Positions 20,626 to 31,204 of a stretch of DNA of 34,236 bases are shown here, one piece after another. The stretch comes from Fragilaria crotonensis (taxonomy: Eukaryota; Bacillariophyta; Fragilariophyceae; Fragilariales; Fragilariaceae). The stretch lies in contig JAKSYS010000664.1 in the NCBI GenBank assembly GCA_022925895.1, positions 1-34,236 on the forward strand. Reading direction: 5' to 3'. Made by a program: the position numbers and the translations under genes. The notes beneath the pieces are model-generated. The model did no database searches. It saw only the letters and a list, made by a program, of their open reading frames with translations, and was not told where the DNA came from. Every line of letters begins with the position of its first letter. The first letter of the stretch is position 1.

Positions 20626-21189
20626 ATGGAGTCGGACAGTGACGACGATGACAGTGACGTTGTGGCGGAAGTAATCATCCGAAATCCCCAGTCGTTTGGG
20701 AAGCGGATCTCGTCTTGGGAAAGCACGAATATCGATCGACAGCGCGTTTCTATTCTCGTCTATTGTACGATGATTTTTGGGAGTCTCCAACCTACAATGC
20801 CACATATTTCAAGAGGTTTTTCAAGCTTCCAATTGGGCTTTTCAACGAAATTGTGACAAAAGTCACTGCTCACGACACTTTACTACGAACAGAAAAGAGA
20901 TGCAGCTGGCCGGTGGGGTTTGACACCACTCCAGAAGATTTGTTCTTCCGTTCGTCAGTTGACGTCAGGTGTTTCTTCGGCAGAACACGACGATAAATAC
21001 CGCATGGCTGCTTCCACTGGGATGGATGCAATGAAGCGCTTTTGTAATGCTATTATTGCCGTGTACTCAGAATATGCGCTGCGTCCACCAAATGCTGCTG
21101 ATCTCAATCGCCTGTTGGATGAAGGGAACAAAGCAGGATTCCCTGGTTGAATCGGCAATATTGACTGCATGCACTGGCATTGGAAAAAC
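20626..21189 (+). pseudogene. Harbinger transposase fragment (Plant_tran type), C-terminus missing
   Basis: Transposase remnant of the outer element. ATG 20626 opens an acidic N-terminus (MESDSDDDDSD). The frame shifts near 20710 to ESPTYNATYFKRFFKLPIGLFNEIV and again near 20930 to QKICSSVRQLTSGVSS..DDKYRMAASTGMDAMKRF, then RPPNAADLNRLLDEG, GFPG, an in-frame TGA at 21148-21150, and IGNIDCMHWHWKN, which holds the first catalytic Asp. These blocks match the order of the Plant_tran family. The sequence after WKN (21189) no longer matches, so the second Asp and the Glu have been deleted. It cannot be functional. Confidence 0.85.
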
Positions 21190-21276
21190 TCATCCTCTTC
21201 GGGGGTGGAATATTATTCAGCTACGAATTTGTTGAGAGTGCTGAGCAATCCTTGTGTCCCTGGGAGAGCAAATAGG

Positions 21277-22543
21277 TCATTGACGTTGTCTCGGTTGGCA
21301 ATGTACTCGCTCTTCTTGATGATTTCTGGTCAAAGCAGGTAGAACGACGACCGAATCAATGTCGTCTGTGTTAGTAAGGACAACTACAAGCGGCCGATTG
21401 GCTGCTCGTTCAAGAAGGACGACAGATTCATCATCGGAGTAATCTTCATCGCCATTGTCAGACAAGTCAGCCATTCTCTCCTTGGTCTTTTCAATGGAAG
21501 CGTCCTAGTTCTTGTTCCCGGTGACGACATGTTCATCTCCGTTCTTCTCTTCTGTTGTGACTCCGGCAAGGCGAGACATATACTGCTTGCTCCTTTGCTT
21601 AAAATAAGCAATGGAGTCCGCAGATTGCGGGTTAGCCATGAATACTTAGAACATGAGCTGTTCCTGAAACAACGCATTCTTGCTTTCAACTGCATTCGCC
21701 AAACGTTTCAGCTCATCATTTCAAGCTTGTTTCACAAGGATACTTGCGTTACAAAGTGGCGCAACAGGTAACAAAATTGCCTTCTTTCCTTTGCTGCCGC
21801 TGTATGCTTTTGCTGCCAACATCTTTGCCTTCTTCTTTCCAATCGTTGGTCGCTGAATAGCAAGCCTGGCATTCACACAATATAGCTGTCCAATTTCTCC
21901 ATACGACCATCATCGGGTCCAGAGGAATCTTCACCTGTTTCATTCGGCCTCAAAGTTCTAGTAGGAATATTGCCCCCATTACCAGCAGGCAGAGGTGCAT
22001 GTGTACCTCCTGCTCCAATAGAGTCGCATTCTAGCAGATCTGCTTCAACTGCTCTGTCATTGCTGATCATAAACAATGGCTGCACGAACGACTCGAGCGT
22101 TGATTGACGATGTATCAATTTCGTATTTCGGAAGCGAACGTTTGAGAACATCATACACTTTTCATGCTTGAAAGGCTTACCGAATTGCGCCATGTAAACA
22201 TCCTTTGCCTTTGATATGTAGTCATTCACGGACCAACCGCTGAAGTGCGATCGAAAGAGACGCCATGAAGGATTCCAAGATATTTGTTAATCTCAAACTG
22301 AAGGACCTTGTTGAATCTGTTCTTCAGAGAAACAGACGACCTGGAGGCTGACCCACCACGACGAACGAAGATTTCTGTGATCTTTTCCCAGAAGGTGTTG
22401 GCATCTTGATCTGTACCAACCGCCGCGTTGGTAGTGACGAAGACATAGGCATGCGCCAAATGGATGTCCTCGTCAACCCTGAAATTGGAAGTCCCTTTTC
22501 CACGGCCTGCTCCTGCAGCTTTGTTATTAGCAACATCGTCCAT
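21277..22543 (-). pseudogene. Myb/SANT-like Harbinger partner gene, frameshifted
   Basis: Partner gene of the outer element; proteins of this class bind the subterminal DNA and bring the transposase into the nucleus. ATG 22543 (MDDVANNKAAGAGRGKG) is chosen because the frame upstream has no ATG. The SANT-like domain reads FRVDEDIHLAHAYVFV, GTDQDANTFWEKITEIF, SLKNRFNKVLQFEINKYLGIL (residues about 20-95). A one-base shift near 22245 is needed to continue to FSGWSVNDYISKAKDVYMAQFGKPF (22229 downward). Later segments (about 21943-21277) carry stops and shifts and end in an acidic tail (MADLSDNGDEDYSDDES). It converges on the transposase fragment at 20626-21189. Confidence 0.8.
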
Positions 22544-22847
22544 TTTGCTTGTATTGTTGTTGCCTGTTGTTGTTCTTGTTGTGAGATGAATTGAGAAACC
22601 ACCCAAGCAAATGAAGTACGGAGTGCAGGATTTGACACAAATTGCAATCTCTGAACGATAGGAGAGTGATGCGTAGACTGGTGGTTTATTGACGGCGCGC
22701 GCCGTATTTTATTCTTGCATTCGTAGAAATGTAATCCAACCGGTGCGAAACAGATATGATACCACCAAAATGTCCAAAATAGGTTTCTAAAGGGCGCTAA
22801 ACCAATTTGTCCAAAAAATAGTAACGCCTCGGGTGGGGATGCTCTTA

Positions 22848-23066
22848 CAATATATATAATGTACAATATATTGCAATACTTGTTAACGACAATGCAATAT
22901 ATTGGTATCGTAAGATGAACCAATACAATATATTGTATTGGCAGGTCGGACCAATACAATATATTGCATTGTCAGATCAAACCAATGCAATATATTGTAT
23001 TGCCAGATCGGACCAATACAATATATTGCAATATTTTGTATACAATATATTGATGCGCATCCCTGC
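22848..23066. repeat. 31-bp array with CAATATATTG palindromes (right copy)
   Basis: Four regular 31-bp units (22919-23042), CCAATACAATATATTGTATT followed by spacers such as GGCAGGTCGGA or GTCAGATCAAA. Degenerate units lie before, and the end is TATTGATGCGCATCCCTG. Same orientation and same end motif as the left copy at 16277-16487. The array starts directly at the TTA target duplication of the outer Harbinger. Confidence 0.85.
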
Positions 23067-23461
23067 CTGGAACTACGGTAGTATGGATTCTGACTGGATA
23101 CCGGTAAGTACCTGGATTCGCAGTAGAAACTGCGCTGTACACCGGCAGCGGCAGTTTAGACTGGAGGTCCGACGGACACGCAAACACCGATCAACGAATA
23201 TTCTACATGCCTCCGTGGCACTTCGGCCACGTCGCAAAACAGAGTATGAACTGGCATATGAACAGAAGCGACCGCAGCTACAGCTCATTGTTGGTCGGAT
23301 CCAGGTCGTAGCACCAGAACGACAGCAAGGAAAAACCTCAAATCTATTTTACGTACTGCCGCGATATCCTGTGTACATAGACATTCGACCCGCATGGTGG
23401 GACCGGCGCCTCGTTTGAGACGGGACCCCACTTATTGCTGTGAAAACTTGAAACGTATCTG
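23067..23461. other. Interval between array and retroelement
   Basis: A plus-strand open frame (22915-23418) runs out of the array into this interval; its Arg-rich translation has no family resemblance, so I do not call it a gene. Confidence 0.4.
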
Positions 23462-24970
23462 CTAATTGCCTGACCAGTAATGGCGTAGCGATCGCATCCC
23501 CGAGATTGCCATTTGCTTAACCCGCCTATAACTTGCGCGTAACACGGGCTCATTGATAGTGAGCCATGTCTTGAGATGCCATGTAGGCTTAAGTTCGTGA
23601 TCCTGGATGTCAGCCATTAAAAAGTCCTGTGCCGACGGTTCAAATTAATGCCGTAATGCATATAGTTCCCGCAGTGTACGAAGAGCCGATCGGCGTTCAA
23701 TAATCGCATTTTGCCATTCATTCATGCCGTGGAGGTCCTGGTTGCGGCTTTCCCATAGCAAGTACCATTGGTCCCATAACCCACTGATAATGGCGGCCTG
23801 CCACTGCAAGCCTGTTCGGCATTTCTTTGGGTTGTCGTTTGGCCTTGACGCATAGCATGCATCTTGAAGATCGGACCATTCCCGACTGAAACGACCCATA
23901 AAAATTTGTTTCCTCCGATCGTGTTTTGTTGCGTTATCAACCGCGTTAAGTCCTCTGCGTAGTTCGAGCTCACAAGGTGATATGCATCCGAGTCCGGACT
24001 ATTCAACCATCCCTGTATACCATCTAGTAAGATGTCTCTGATGCATGGTCGCGTGTTCCACGTGTCATAGATGGTGCGAAGAGACGCGATCATACTTGTT
24101 CTCCGATCTGCCCGGCTTGAATGAGAACATTGTAGAATATGTGACCAGTCCTCATCCCGATGATTACATGCGGGCATGCGGGGCACCCGCGTCGACTCGG
24201 ATCGTGACGATGCACATGATGATTTGTCGGTAAATGCCATGGACCAATTTTATATAATGATCTCGCTTCGTCATCCGTTTCTTAAGACATGCACCATGAG
24301 CCTGCCAGTTGATGCATTCGATGGTACTTTGCGACCACCCATTCCGAATCTGAATGTAAGTCAATAGGGGCCCATACGTAGCTTGATGCTGGCGTATTGC
24401 CCTCTTATAATTTGACGTGATGGTTCCGTGGGGTGTAATGAAATGCACTCCCGCCCCTTCGGTTAACAGTGCGAACGGTCGGATATCCCCATGCTCACGC
24501 TGAAATTGGTTGGCCCTATCATCTGCGTCGACGTTTAGTTGCGCCAGTAAGGTCAGCCGCTGATATGCCGTCCTTCTATCTTGGTGACCTCTGACATGTT
24601 GTAGTTTGAGCCCTGGCATCTCGTGGAGAAGTCGTCGAATGTTAACCAACAGATCCCATTCCGGACTGAGGGGATCTAACGGTAACCGGACTGGGTCTGG
24701 TTCAAGCGGATCTCGATCCTCTATCCCAAATTCGTTTCGTGTCACTCCGCGGATCGTATCAATCAAACTGAGGCTGTCTGTTGCGATAACGCCCTGCCGC
24801 GGTTCATATTGACTTGTGAACCGCTTCAAAAAGCAGAGCATTGCGAGCATGCCATACGCTTCCGAGCGATACGAAATTGGGATTTGCACCAGGTGCTGGT
24901 CCCATACCTTCTACCGCTCGTTCACCAATATCCGTGCTAATTGCCCGACCGTACGCCCCCATCTTTTTTA
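23462..24970 (-). pseudogene. Retroelement 3' part: RNase H domain and C-terminal zinc segment, frameshifted
   Basis: RNase H removes RNA from RNA:DNA hybrids during reverse transcription. In order on the minus strand: MGAYGRAISTDIGE (about 24955), a one-base shift, SYRSEAYGMLAMLCFL with the catalytic Glu, ATDSLSLID (Asp), LKLQHVRGHQDRR and LNVDADDRAN (final Asp), then NGWSQSTIECINWQAHG. After a shift near 24180 comes CPAC/NHRDEDWSHILQCSHSSRADRR, a Cys/His knuckle seen at the end of this protein type. After another shift near 23898 comes MGRFSREWSDLQDA..LWDQWYLLWESRNQDLHG. A TAA at about 23647 interrupts it, but the same frame continues ADIQDHELKPTWHLKTWL to a TAG at 23462. The reverse transcriptase itself is absent upstream. 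Confidence 0.75.
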
Positions 24971-25654
24971 ACACACTGATCCGTGACTAACTCCCCGTAC
25001 TCCTTGAGAGAGGGCATCACTAACGGAAAAGGGGTCTAGAAGTTCAGTTTCCCATGGTTCGAGACTAGTGATGTTTTGATCAAATGTCGCCGGGAAGACT
25101 GTCCGAGAATTAAGAACCATCGCTGTATACGTTACTATCCGCCACAGGTCGGGCGAGGCCATAGTAACTTCAACTCGATGTTCAACATCATGCTGCAACA
25201 CCATCACTGCATGCCTCTCATTTGCACAAATGCGTTCCATCAAAGCATGGACAACTGCAGGAGATGCAGTATTGTCAATTCCAGGAAAGAATGTCATTGT
25301 TATTGGAAGTTGATCTAACTGCTGGGCGTTAAAACACATTTCATTCTTGTCATTTTCCTTGTCATCATCATCATTGCCATTGTCATAGCCAGTTATTCCA
25401 TAGTCAAATTCTTTGAATGGCATGTGCGTGGGAGGATTAGTGTCCATTCCTGGATTCAGGCGGGTTGATTCTACACCATAACAGGGACGTCGCACTGTCG
25501 AAACAATTTCGGGGCAACCATCCACGCTTGCCTGAGTTCCTGACTGCTGCCTTTCCATGTAATCCTTACAGGATGAATTCTGCCAAAGGTGCATACGCAG
25601 TCCGCGTTCAGATTTAAACCAAGCATAGCAATTGATGTTAAAGCAATCAAACAT
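24968..25654 (-). pseudogene. C2HC-finger ORF running into the start of the RNase H domain
   Basis: ATG 25654 (MFDCFNINCYAWFKSERG) opens a 228-residue frame; an in-frame upstream TTG exists but no ATG. Residues 4-28 form a C-x4-C-x12-H-x6-C finger, like the N-terminal fingers (xWFKSERGLxxH) of diatom retroelement and transposon proteins. The middle is acidic (NGNDDDDKENDKNE). The end, EPWETELLDPFSVSDAL..VRGVSHGSV, corresponds to the first strand of RNase H in this family, where the usual reading would be VSDGS. Here the first catalytic Asp is His (codon 24983-24985). The long reverse-transcriptase region expected between finger and RNase H is missing, so this is an internally deleted copy or a chimera. 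Confidence 0.55.
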
Positions 25655-26468
25655 GACAATTGTCAACAATGCCTGATGGTGCAACTTTGAGTTCTATTTT
25701 CTGAATTCACAACATAAGATGCATACTGCAACAAATTTTGGCGCAAGACATTGGCAACATAATCCTGAGTCTGGCGGGTGAAGAAAATTGCGTGGGAATC
25801 CTTGGAACTTGAGCATGAGTGAAGATTGGCCGGGTGGTGACCCATTACAGAGAATTCAAGATGAATTACCGATGAATAATGCACAAAGAGTTATTATTGT
25901 AAAACAATATCTACAACAAAGCTACAAATATCTGAAAATCATACATTGCCAATAAATAGGAGAAATGTGGTTTGTTGTTCATATATATTTACAATAAAGC
26001 AAACATTTCTCAGAAATAAGTAGAAATTCCTGGAATATGTGATTGAAACCCACCGGGTGAAGTACAAACCAGAGATTTGGCCTCCCTGATGCAGTAAACT
26101 TTTGCAAGGTAGATTGAATGGTTCTTGTAGAGAAAAACTACTGGTGAAGGATGATGAAGGAGACAACATCAGCATCCTGGTGAGTAATACCAACAAAAAG
26201 AGACAGAGTAGAAAGACAACCAAACATCCTTGTTGAAATTCAGCAGCAGGACAAGAAAGACAAGTATCCCTCTCACACAGGTTCCAAGGTGCCGGGTAAT
26301 TTCAGGCTAAATTGATGGCAGAGAATCGCCGAAAAGTGAAGACAAATGACCATATCATTGATATGATGCATACCAACAAGCAAAGTCATGGGAAAGCAAC
26401 CAATATATACCAAAACCAGAGAACTCCTAAAATTGATGATGCCTGATGTCTAATGTGACAAACGCAGA
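25655..26468. other. Interval with the second copy of the 24-bp shared sequence
   Basis: Minus-strand ORFs 25663-25884 and 25939-26223 are open but unrecognised. The 24-bp shared sequence is at 26069-26092. No supported gene. Confidence 0.35.
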
Positions 26469-26469
26469 T

Positions 26470-26917
26470 TCAGAGACCTTTCAAGCTCAAGAATGGAGAG
26501 TGGAGGGCGGCCTTGAACAAGCTTGAGAGGGCTCAGAAATGTGGTGTTGTTATTCACCGTGTGTTGGTAGATGTTGACAAGAGGGTGGAATTCTTGGCGC
26601 GAAACTATGACAACAACAATTGTTCCACAATGTCGCCTCGCATTTCATCAAACGATAAGACGAAAGGTACAAGTAGTATGCTCATTATGTTGCCAGCATC
26701 TTCTATAACTTCAAAATTACAAGTTTCATTCCATCATGACATTGCGGACAAAAAGAACAAAGGTAGTACTAATGTTGTGCCCTTGGTGCTGCCATCTTCT
26801 ATGCCATCAATTCTCAGATCAACAACAATCATGGACGTTCTTTATGCTGACCATCATCATGCTGCTGAAGGAATATCAATACAACACAAAAGACCAACAA
26901 TCAGAAGGTTGTTCTGA
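26470..26917 (+). CDS. Possible exon, unknown protein
   Basis: Open from a potential acceptor (AACGCAG|ATTC, about 26469) with no ATG. The translation RPFKLKNGEWRAALNKLERAQKCGVVIH and LVDVDKRVEFLARNYDNNN looks protein-like and helical for the first 55 residues, then becomes Ser/Ile-rich and low in complexity. I do not recognise a family. It could be a decayed exon or chance. Confidence 0.3.
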
Positions 26918-27004
26918 CCATCAGCAGGAGATTTGCCCATTAGGGGAGTCAGTGACAATTGGAGTGGCAGTCTGAAGAGTGGGGGACCTTAAAACAACAA
27001 GCAT

Positions 27005-27306
27005 CTGGGCAACGAATAAAAGCTTGTCCATGGCGTTCCTTATGTTGATTGCCGGCCGTGAGTAACAGGAAGATCATTGACAATTTCTGCTGAATGTAAA
27101 ATAAACCCTTCCAACCATTCCTGCCGCAAATGTGATGTAATAGTCTGTGGCAGTCCCATGTGTTGTGCTTAAAAACAAGGTTTGGAAGGAACATGGTGGT
27201 GTGGATCTTTTTCCACAATCGCAGCGCACAAATCCAGAAAGAATCCGTGATCACGAATATCTCTCTGATAACAATGCCAAGTAAAACAGTATTGCTTGAC
27301 AACATT
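27005..27306 (-). pseudogene. Decayed coding remnant, unknown family
   Basis: Minus-strand reading gives QYCFTWHCYQRDIRDHG, FFLDLCAAIVEKDPHHH, a TAA, then AQHMGLPQTITSHLRQEW, LEGFILHSAEIVNDLPV and a second TAA (27040-27042). Composition and continuity over about 85 residues argue for former coding. It lies just downstream of the decayed transposase at 27365-28832 and may be a separate ORF of the same element. Confidence 0.4.
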
Positions 27307-27364
27307 CTAGCTTTGTTTAGTAGTATTACGCTCCTAATGAAACAGTTGATTGCATTGCTTTCTA

Positions 27365-28832
27365 TTAATCTACAATGCCAGCAGCTGGTGTCTTATGCAT
27401 GTTTCCAACTTGAGAAGGCCATTTTGTTAATTCTTTCTTCCAATTGCATGTTATTGCAAAAGAATGAATGATGAATGTCTTCAAAATTCCTCAAGACTAA
27501 GATTGCAGATGACCTGCACTGGACCAACTGCTGTTGAGATGTTTGTGGCAACTGCCGCAGCAGCCCTGTTGTTGTTCTTGTAGTCCTCATTATCTTCTTC
27601 CTTTTCTGCAGAATGACTTCGAAGCTCATTATAATCAGAATTCCCGTGATGGGAATTTTGAGGTGTGACAATGCCGTTCTTGTTCCTGCTGTCATCATTG
27701 CCTTCTCTGAATTAATCATCATTCATCTTCTCATCAGCAGCATCTCCTTTCTGTCCGGAGGGTCTGCAACCCTGTCACAATCAATGCCATCCTTCCATTG
27801 TTACTGATAAAGCCCATCAATCTCAAGAAGCCAATTGGGTAAGGCGCAGCAGGTAAGAAGCCTTTTATCCAGTGCCAAGCAATGGAATAGCTGTCTTTAA
27901 CACCTACCTTCAACCGTTAAGAATACGAAATGTGATTTTAACGTCTTATGGAGAATTGGATCTCCATCCTGTTTGTTATCCACTTAATCACGTCAATTGT
28001 TGTTGGATGCAACTGGTAACCATTGTCGACAAGAAGCCAGCAAGCACAGTATGATTCTGTAATGATTTCACCATCAGCATAATCACATAAAACTCAAAGG
28101 CATTGCGTTCAACATTGCTCCTGTACGTAACTTTTACATGAATGGATCAAACAAGCACAATGCCTTGTCATTCCATTGTGCAGGATGCCCACGGGTTGTT
28201 GACAAGATACGTTGACGGTGGTTGACATGATATTGAGGGTACAAGCTGTGTGTGTCATTTTGAAGCCCAGACTTGATTGTCAGTGAAAAAATTTGGCTTC
28301 GTTGCTGCATGATGGAGTGATGACAGATAACATATTGTTTGTGTAAGACAGTCGAACCATATTTGAGGAAGGTGTGAAAATTTTGGACTTGATCTTCTGA
28401 TACACCTATTGCCTCCTGTAGGTCATCAACAGTCCATGCATCTCATTTATACTTCAACTCTTCCAATAGTAGGATGAGGATAGGTGCTGCAGTGATGCCA
28501 AGCAAAACTGTCTTTTGCACCATTTTCCACCTCTTGCAGGCCTCGATACAACCTTCAAGTTCATCATATGGAACTCGAAATCGACAACGATGAAACTCTC
28601 GCAATATACGTGCGCCGTCAATGCAAGGATGATTAACATAAATCATGAACCAAGTTGACTCAGTTGCATGCATATGACGGTATGCTTGATTCTCTATGTC
28701 AATCAACCTGATGCATCATGTGTGCTGGTTTCTGCTCTTTCTTCTCTCCTTTTTGCGCAGTGATGATTTGATGACATCCTCATCATCGTGAATTAACAAA
28801 ATAAGTTGCAGCAAATGAACACATGCTGACTC
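27365..28832 (-). pseudogene. Diatom-type DDE transposase, heavily decayed
   Basis: Visible only by changing frames. In order on the minus strand: ESACVHLLQLILLIHDDED (from 28832), basic KKERRKSR, a TGA, then NHPCIDGARILREFHRCRF and RVPYDELEGCIEACKRW (28443-28706), a TGA at 28443-28445, DAWTVDDLQEAIGVSEDQ and LKYGSTVLHKQYV (a helix-turn-helix-like region), HRQRILSTTRGHPAQWNDK (the region before the first catalytic Asp), a TAA at 28134-28136, YADGEIITESYCACWLLVDNGYQ (second Asp), LTCCALPNWLLEIDGLYQ, and finally an acidic stretch with CNLSLEEF / EDIHHSFAITCNWKKELTKWP. A T4-run indel (27483-27486) separates the last two. The family is a DDE superfamily endonuclease very common in diatoms. The Glu block (usually VECTFG) is degraded to MEIQFSIRR. 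Confidence 0.7.
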
Positions 28833-29559
28833 CTACTTATCCTCTGAAAAATCTCTTATCTTATCTTCCCCTTGGACAGGGGGGTGATGGTTTGGAAAAG
28901 GATCCAAAGGCAGGAAACCTTTAGCTATTCACAAGTGCTCGTGAGTTGAATCGTATCTTGGTGAACCGAGGAAGTGTATGTAATGCATCTAATCTCAGAT
29001 TGTGCTGTGATAGTCGGAGAAATTACTTTGCATTTGCATACAGGTTGACACGCAAAAAAGGAGGCAATACAATTGCACAGACTACTCCGGAGTACTCCGA
29101 GTACTCGACAAGCCAAAATGAAGGAGCTGGAATGTTGCGCACAGATCGCCGCGCCGAAAAGGAGGAGGAGCTAGCATTTTGAGTTCATTTCAACACACAA
29201 GAAGGATGAGGGTAAACTAATTCCTTCTGGTAGTATTTGTAAAACCCATGAGGGACATAAACAAGACTTGCAACATAATGGTGACTGAGTGTTGACGTAA
29301 TCAATTTTTGTTCTTGTTTCTGCAAGTAGTACCATAAGGGTTGGCCTAAGAGTATTCCTTGTTGTTGGGGCGGGTGCACCAGCCCTCTGATATACTCCCG
29401 GGTCTATCCATGTACCCTCCAACAAACAAATTGAAAAATTTGGCAATCCCTATCATGTACTGTAGGACTGGATACTGGACTAAAGTACCTCAGTTTTGCA
29501 ATAACCAAGTGAAGTTCTATTCCATCCACTCTGACTGCCTTTAACCTTTCCTTTAGCAA
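28833..29559. other. Interval with one protein-like plus-strand frame
   Basis: Only a plus-strand frame from about 28925 to 29182 (ARELNRILVNRGSVCN, LCCDSRRNYFAFAYRLTRKKGG) looks protein-like; it has no ATG near its start and no family I recognise. A short CTCCGGAGTACTCCGAGTACTC palindrome-rich stretch lies at about 29084-29106. Confidence 0.35.
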
Positions 29560-30207
29560 TCCATTGCTGATGGAATTTACAATGTTGATTGTAAGAGGCA
29601 GACTCCTTTGTTACAAGCAATCATGAGGCAACAAAGATTACTGATGTATGGGCAAGGTTTTTACATTGGTCAATGTCCATACCTTTCATAGCAATTGGAT
29701 GACATTCACAGCATTTTTGCAGGGGTACGCCAACAACGGAACAAAGAAAAAGAAGACTGCTCTGCCTACGGTCAAGTGACAGAAGTTGTTGCTGAACAGG
29801 TTGCAGCGGCTTATCTCATTTTGATCGACAAACTTATATGGCGTCCGAGGAAGATGTTGCTTTTGCTTCAATCATTGTGTGACTACACGGGCTTAGCATT
29901 CTTACTGCTGACTGCTGACTTTCAAAGTGTCGATTTTGAAATCTTGATGCAAATCAAAGATGGTCACGCAATCCTTGCTGTTCATGCACACAGTCATCAT
30001 TGTTTAGAACCAGACTGCACTAATGCTTATTGTTCTGAACAAAATTCTAGTAACAATGACAAGATCAGTATCCCCACAAATGATGGCTGTAGAATCCACC
30101 AATCCTGGCAAGCCTGTTGTAACAATTTAATTCTTCTTGCCCCAAGAAAAGATTCTTCTGCATGGAATCAAGCAACAATCAGAGTATTCCTTGTAATTGG
30201 TAAATGA
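29560..30207 (+). pseudogene. Possible decayed ORF, unknown
   Basis: One frame reads ADGIYNVDCKRQTPLLQAIM and RQQRLLMYGQGFYIGQCPYLS, then a TAG (about 29687), then continues for 170 residues (QLDDIHSIFAGVRQQRNKEK, VAEQVAAAYLILIDKLIWRP) to a TGA at 30205-30207. No ATG at a sensible start, and a Cys/His-rich middle (HSHHCLEPDCTNAYC). I cannot assign a family; chance openness is possible. Confidence 0.3.
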
Positions 30208-31204
30208 ATTATCTCTGTGGGAATGGTTATGGTGACCTCTGAATGCCATCATTCTTTTTCACTGCTGCTGTTGGTCTTGGTAGTGAGAGACTTTCATCAG
30301 ATGACACAACATCACACATCAGAGAACGAATCAAGGAGGTGAGAGTGTAGTTATCTATATGGGGTGAGTGGCAAAGGAGTAGATGTCATGATGGGAGAGT
30401 ATGCACCCTCTGGTGTTTATAACTAGTGGCCTTCGCCAAGGAGGTAGGCTTGTTGTAGATCATTGGACATGGTTGGTTTGCCGTTTGCTATTGTATCTGC
30501 TGGATGAGTGTTGTGAGGTTGTGAATGATTCTGTGTGTGGGAGGCTATGTCCTCAATCCACGGTTTACGGACAGCTATCTTGCAAATAGTCTCACATTTT
30601 ACATCCCATCTTCTCATTGTCATCAGTGGCCTGTTTCTAGATCTTTCAGATCTAGGCATGGCCTCTACTTGGAAATAGGTTTCATGTTGTTCTCGCATCC
30701 TTCTGTTCGTGCATATGATGTTTTGTGTCTCAACTTTCCTCTGTTCTGCACGGGATGCAAGACTCACCGCAGCCATTTCACGGCACCCAGGTCACTCCAG
30801 TGATGCTGCCTACAAAGTCTCGGCCCCTAGGATTGGCATCGGCCCGCCCCACTGAGTTGCTTTTTGACCCAACTTACTGCACTTCAATCGGTTGGCATTT
30901 GGGGACTTCTGGCGGTGGACTGGTCATTGCCAGTTGCCTTGTCGCTTTCCAGTCGTCGGTATGCATTCATTCTGCAGCAATATCACACGAATTCACGCGG
31001 ACCCAGTGTGGCCACACTGATTTCCACGAGACTTCTTGTCTAAGGACTCCAAGGCTGGCAGCTGTGGGAGGAGAGGTGCAAGAATTTAGTATTGTATGGC
31101 ATGTTGTGTTGCATGATGTGCTTACTTGGTTGTTGGTTTTGTTGTCACTAATATTAGAAGCAAGTATGTAATCTTGTTATCACAGTGGGATGATTACTTT
31201 GATG
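30208..31204. other. Interval, no supported gene
   Basis: A minus-strand ORF at 30423-30776 starts with ATG (MAAVSLASRAEQRKVE) and is basic. A plus-strand ORF overlaps it (30725-31171). Neither shows a recognisable domain. Confidence 0.35.

Larger units (their letters stand above)
16591..22844. mobile_element. Outer PIF/Harbinger element (host of a nested insertion)
   Basis: Terminal inverted repeats of 30 bp with one mismatch, starting GAGCATCCCCACCCGAGGCG, at 16591-16620 and 22815-22844. A 3-bp TTA target duplication (16588-16590, 22845-22847) is diagnostic of PIF/Harbinger. Without the inner element and its duplicated TTA the length is about 2.6 kb. It carries a truncated Plant_tran-type transposase (+) and a Myb/SANT-like gene (-) converging tail to tail. 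Both are broken, so it is not autonomous. Confidence 0.9.

Noticed and set aside
23635-23660. tRNA-like GGTTCAAATT motif.
   Set aside because: No acceptor stem or anticodon arm can be drawn around it, and it lies inside the retroelement coding remnant.
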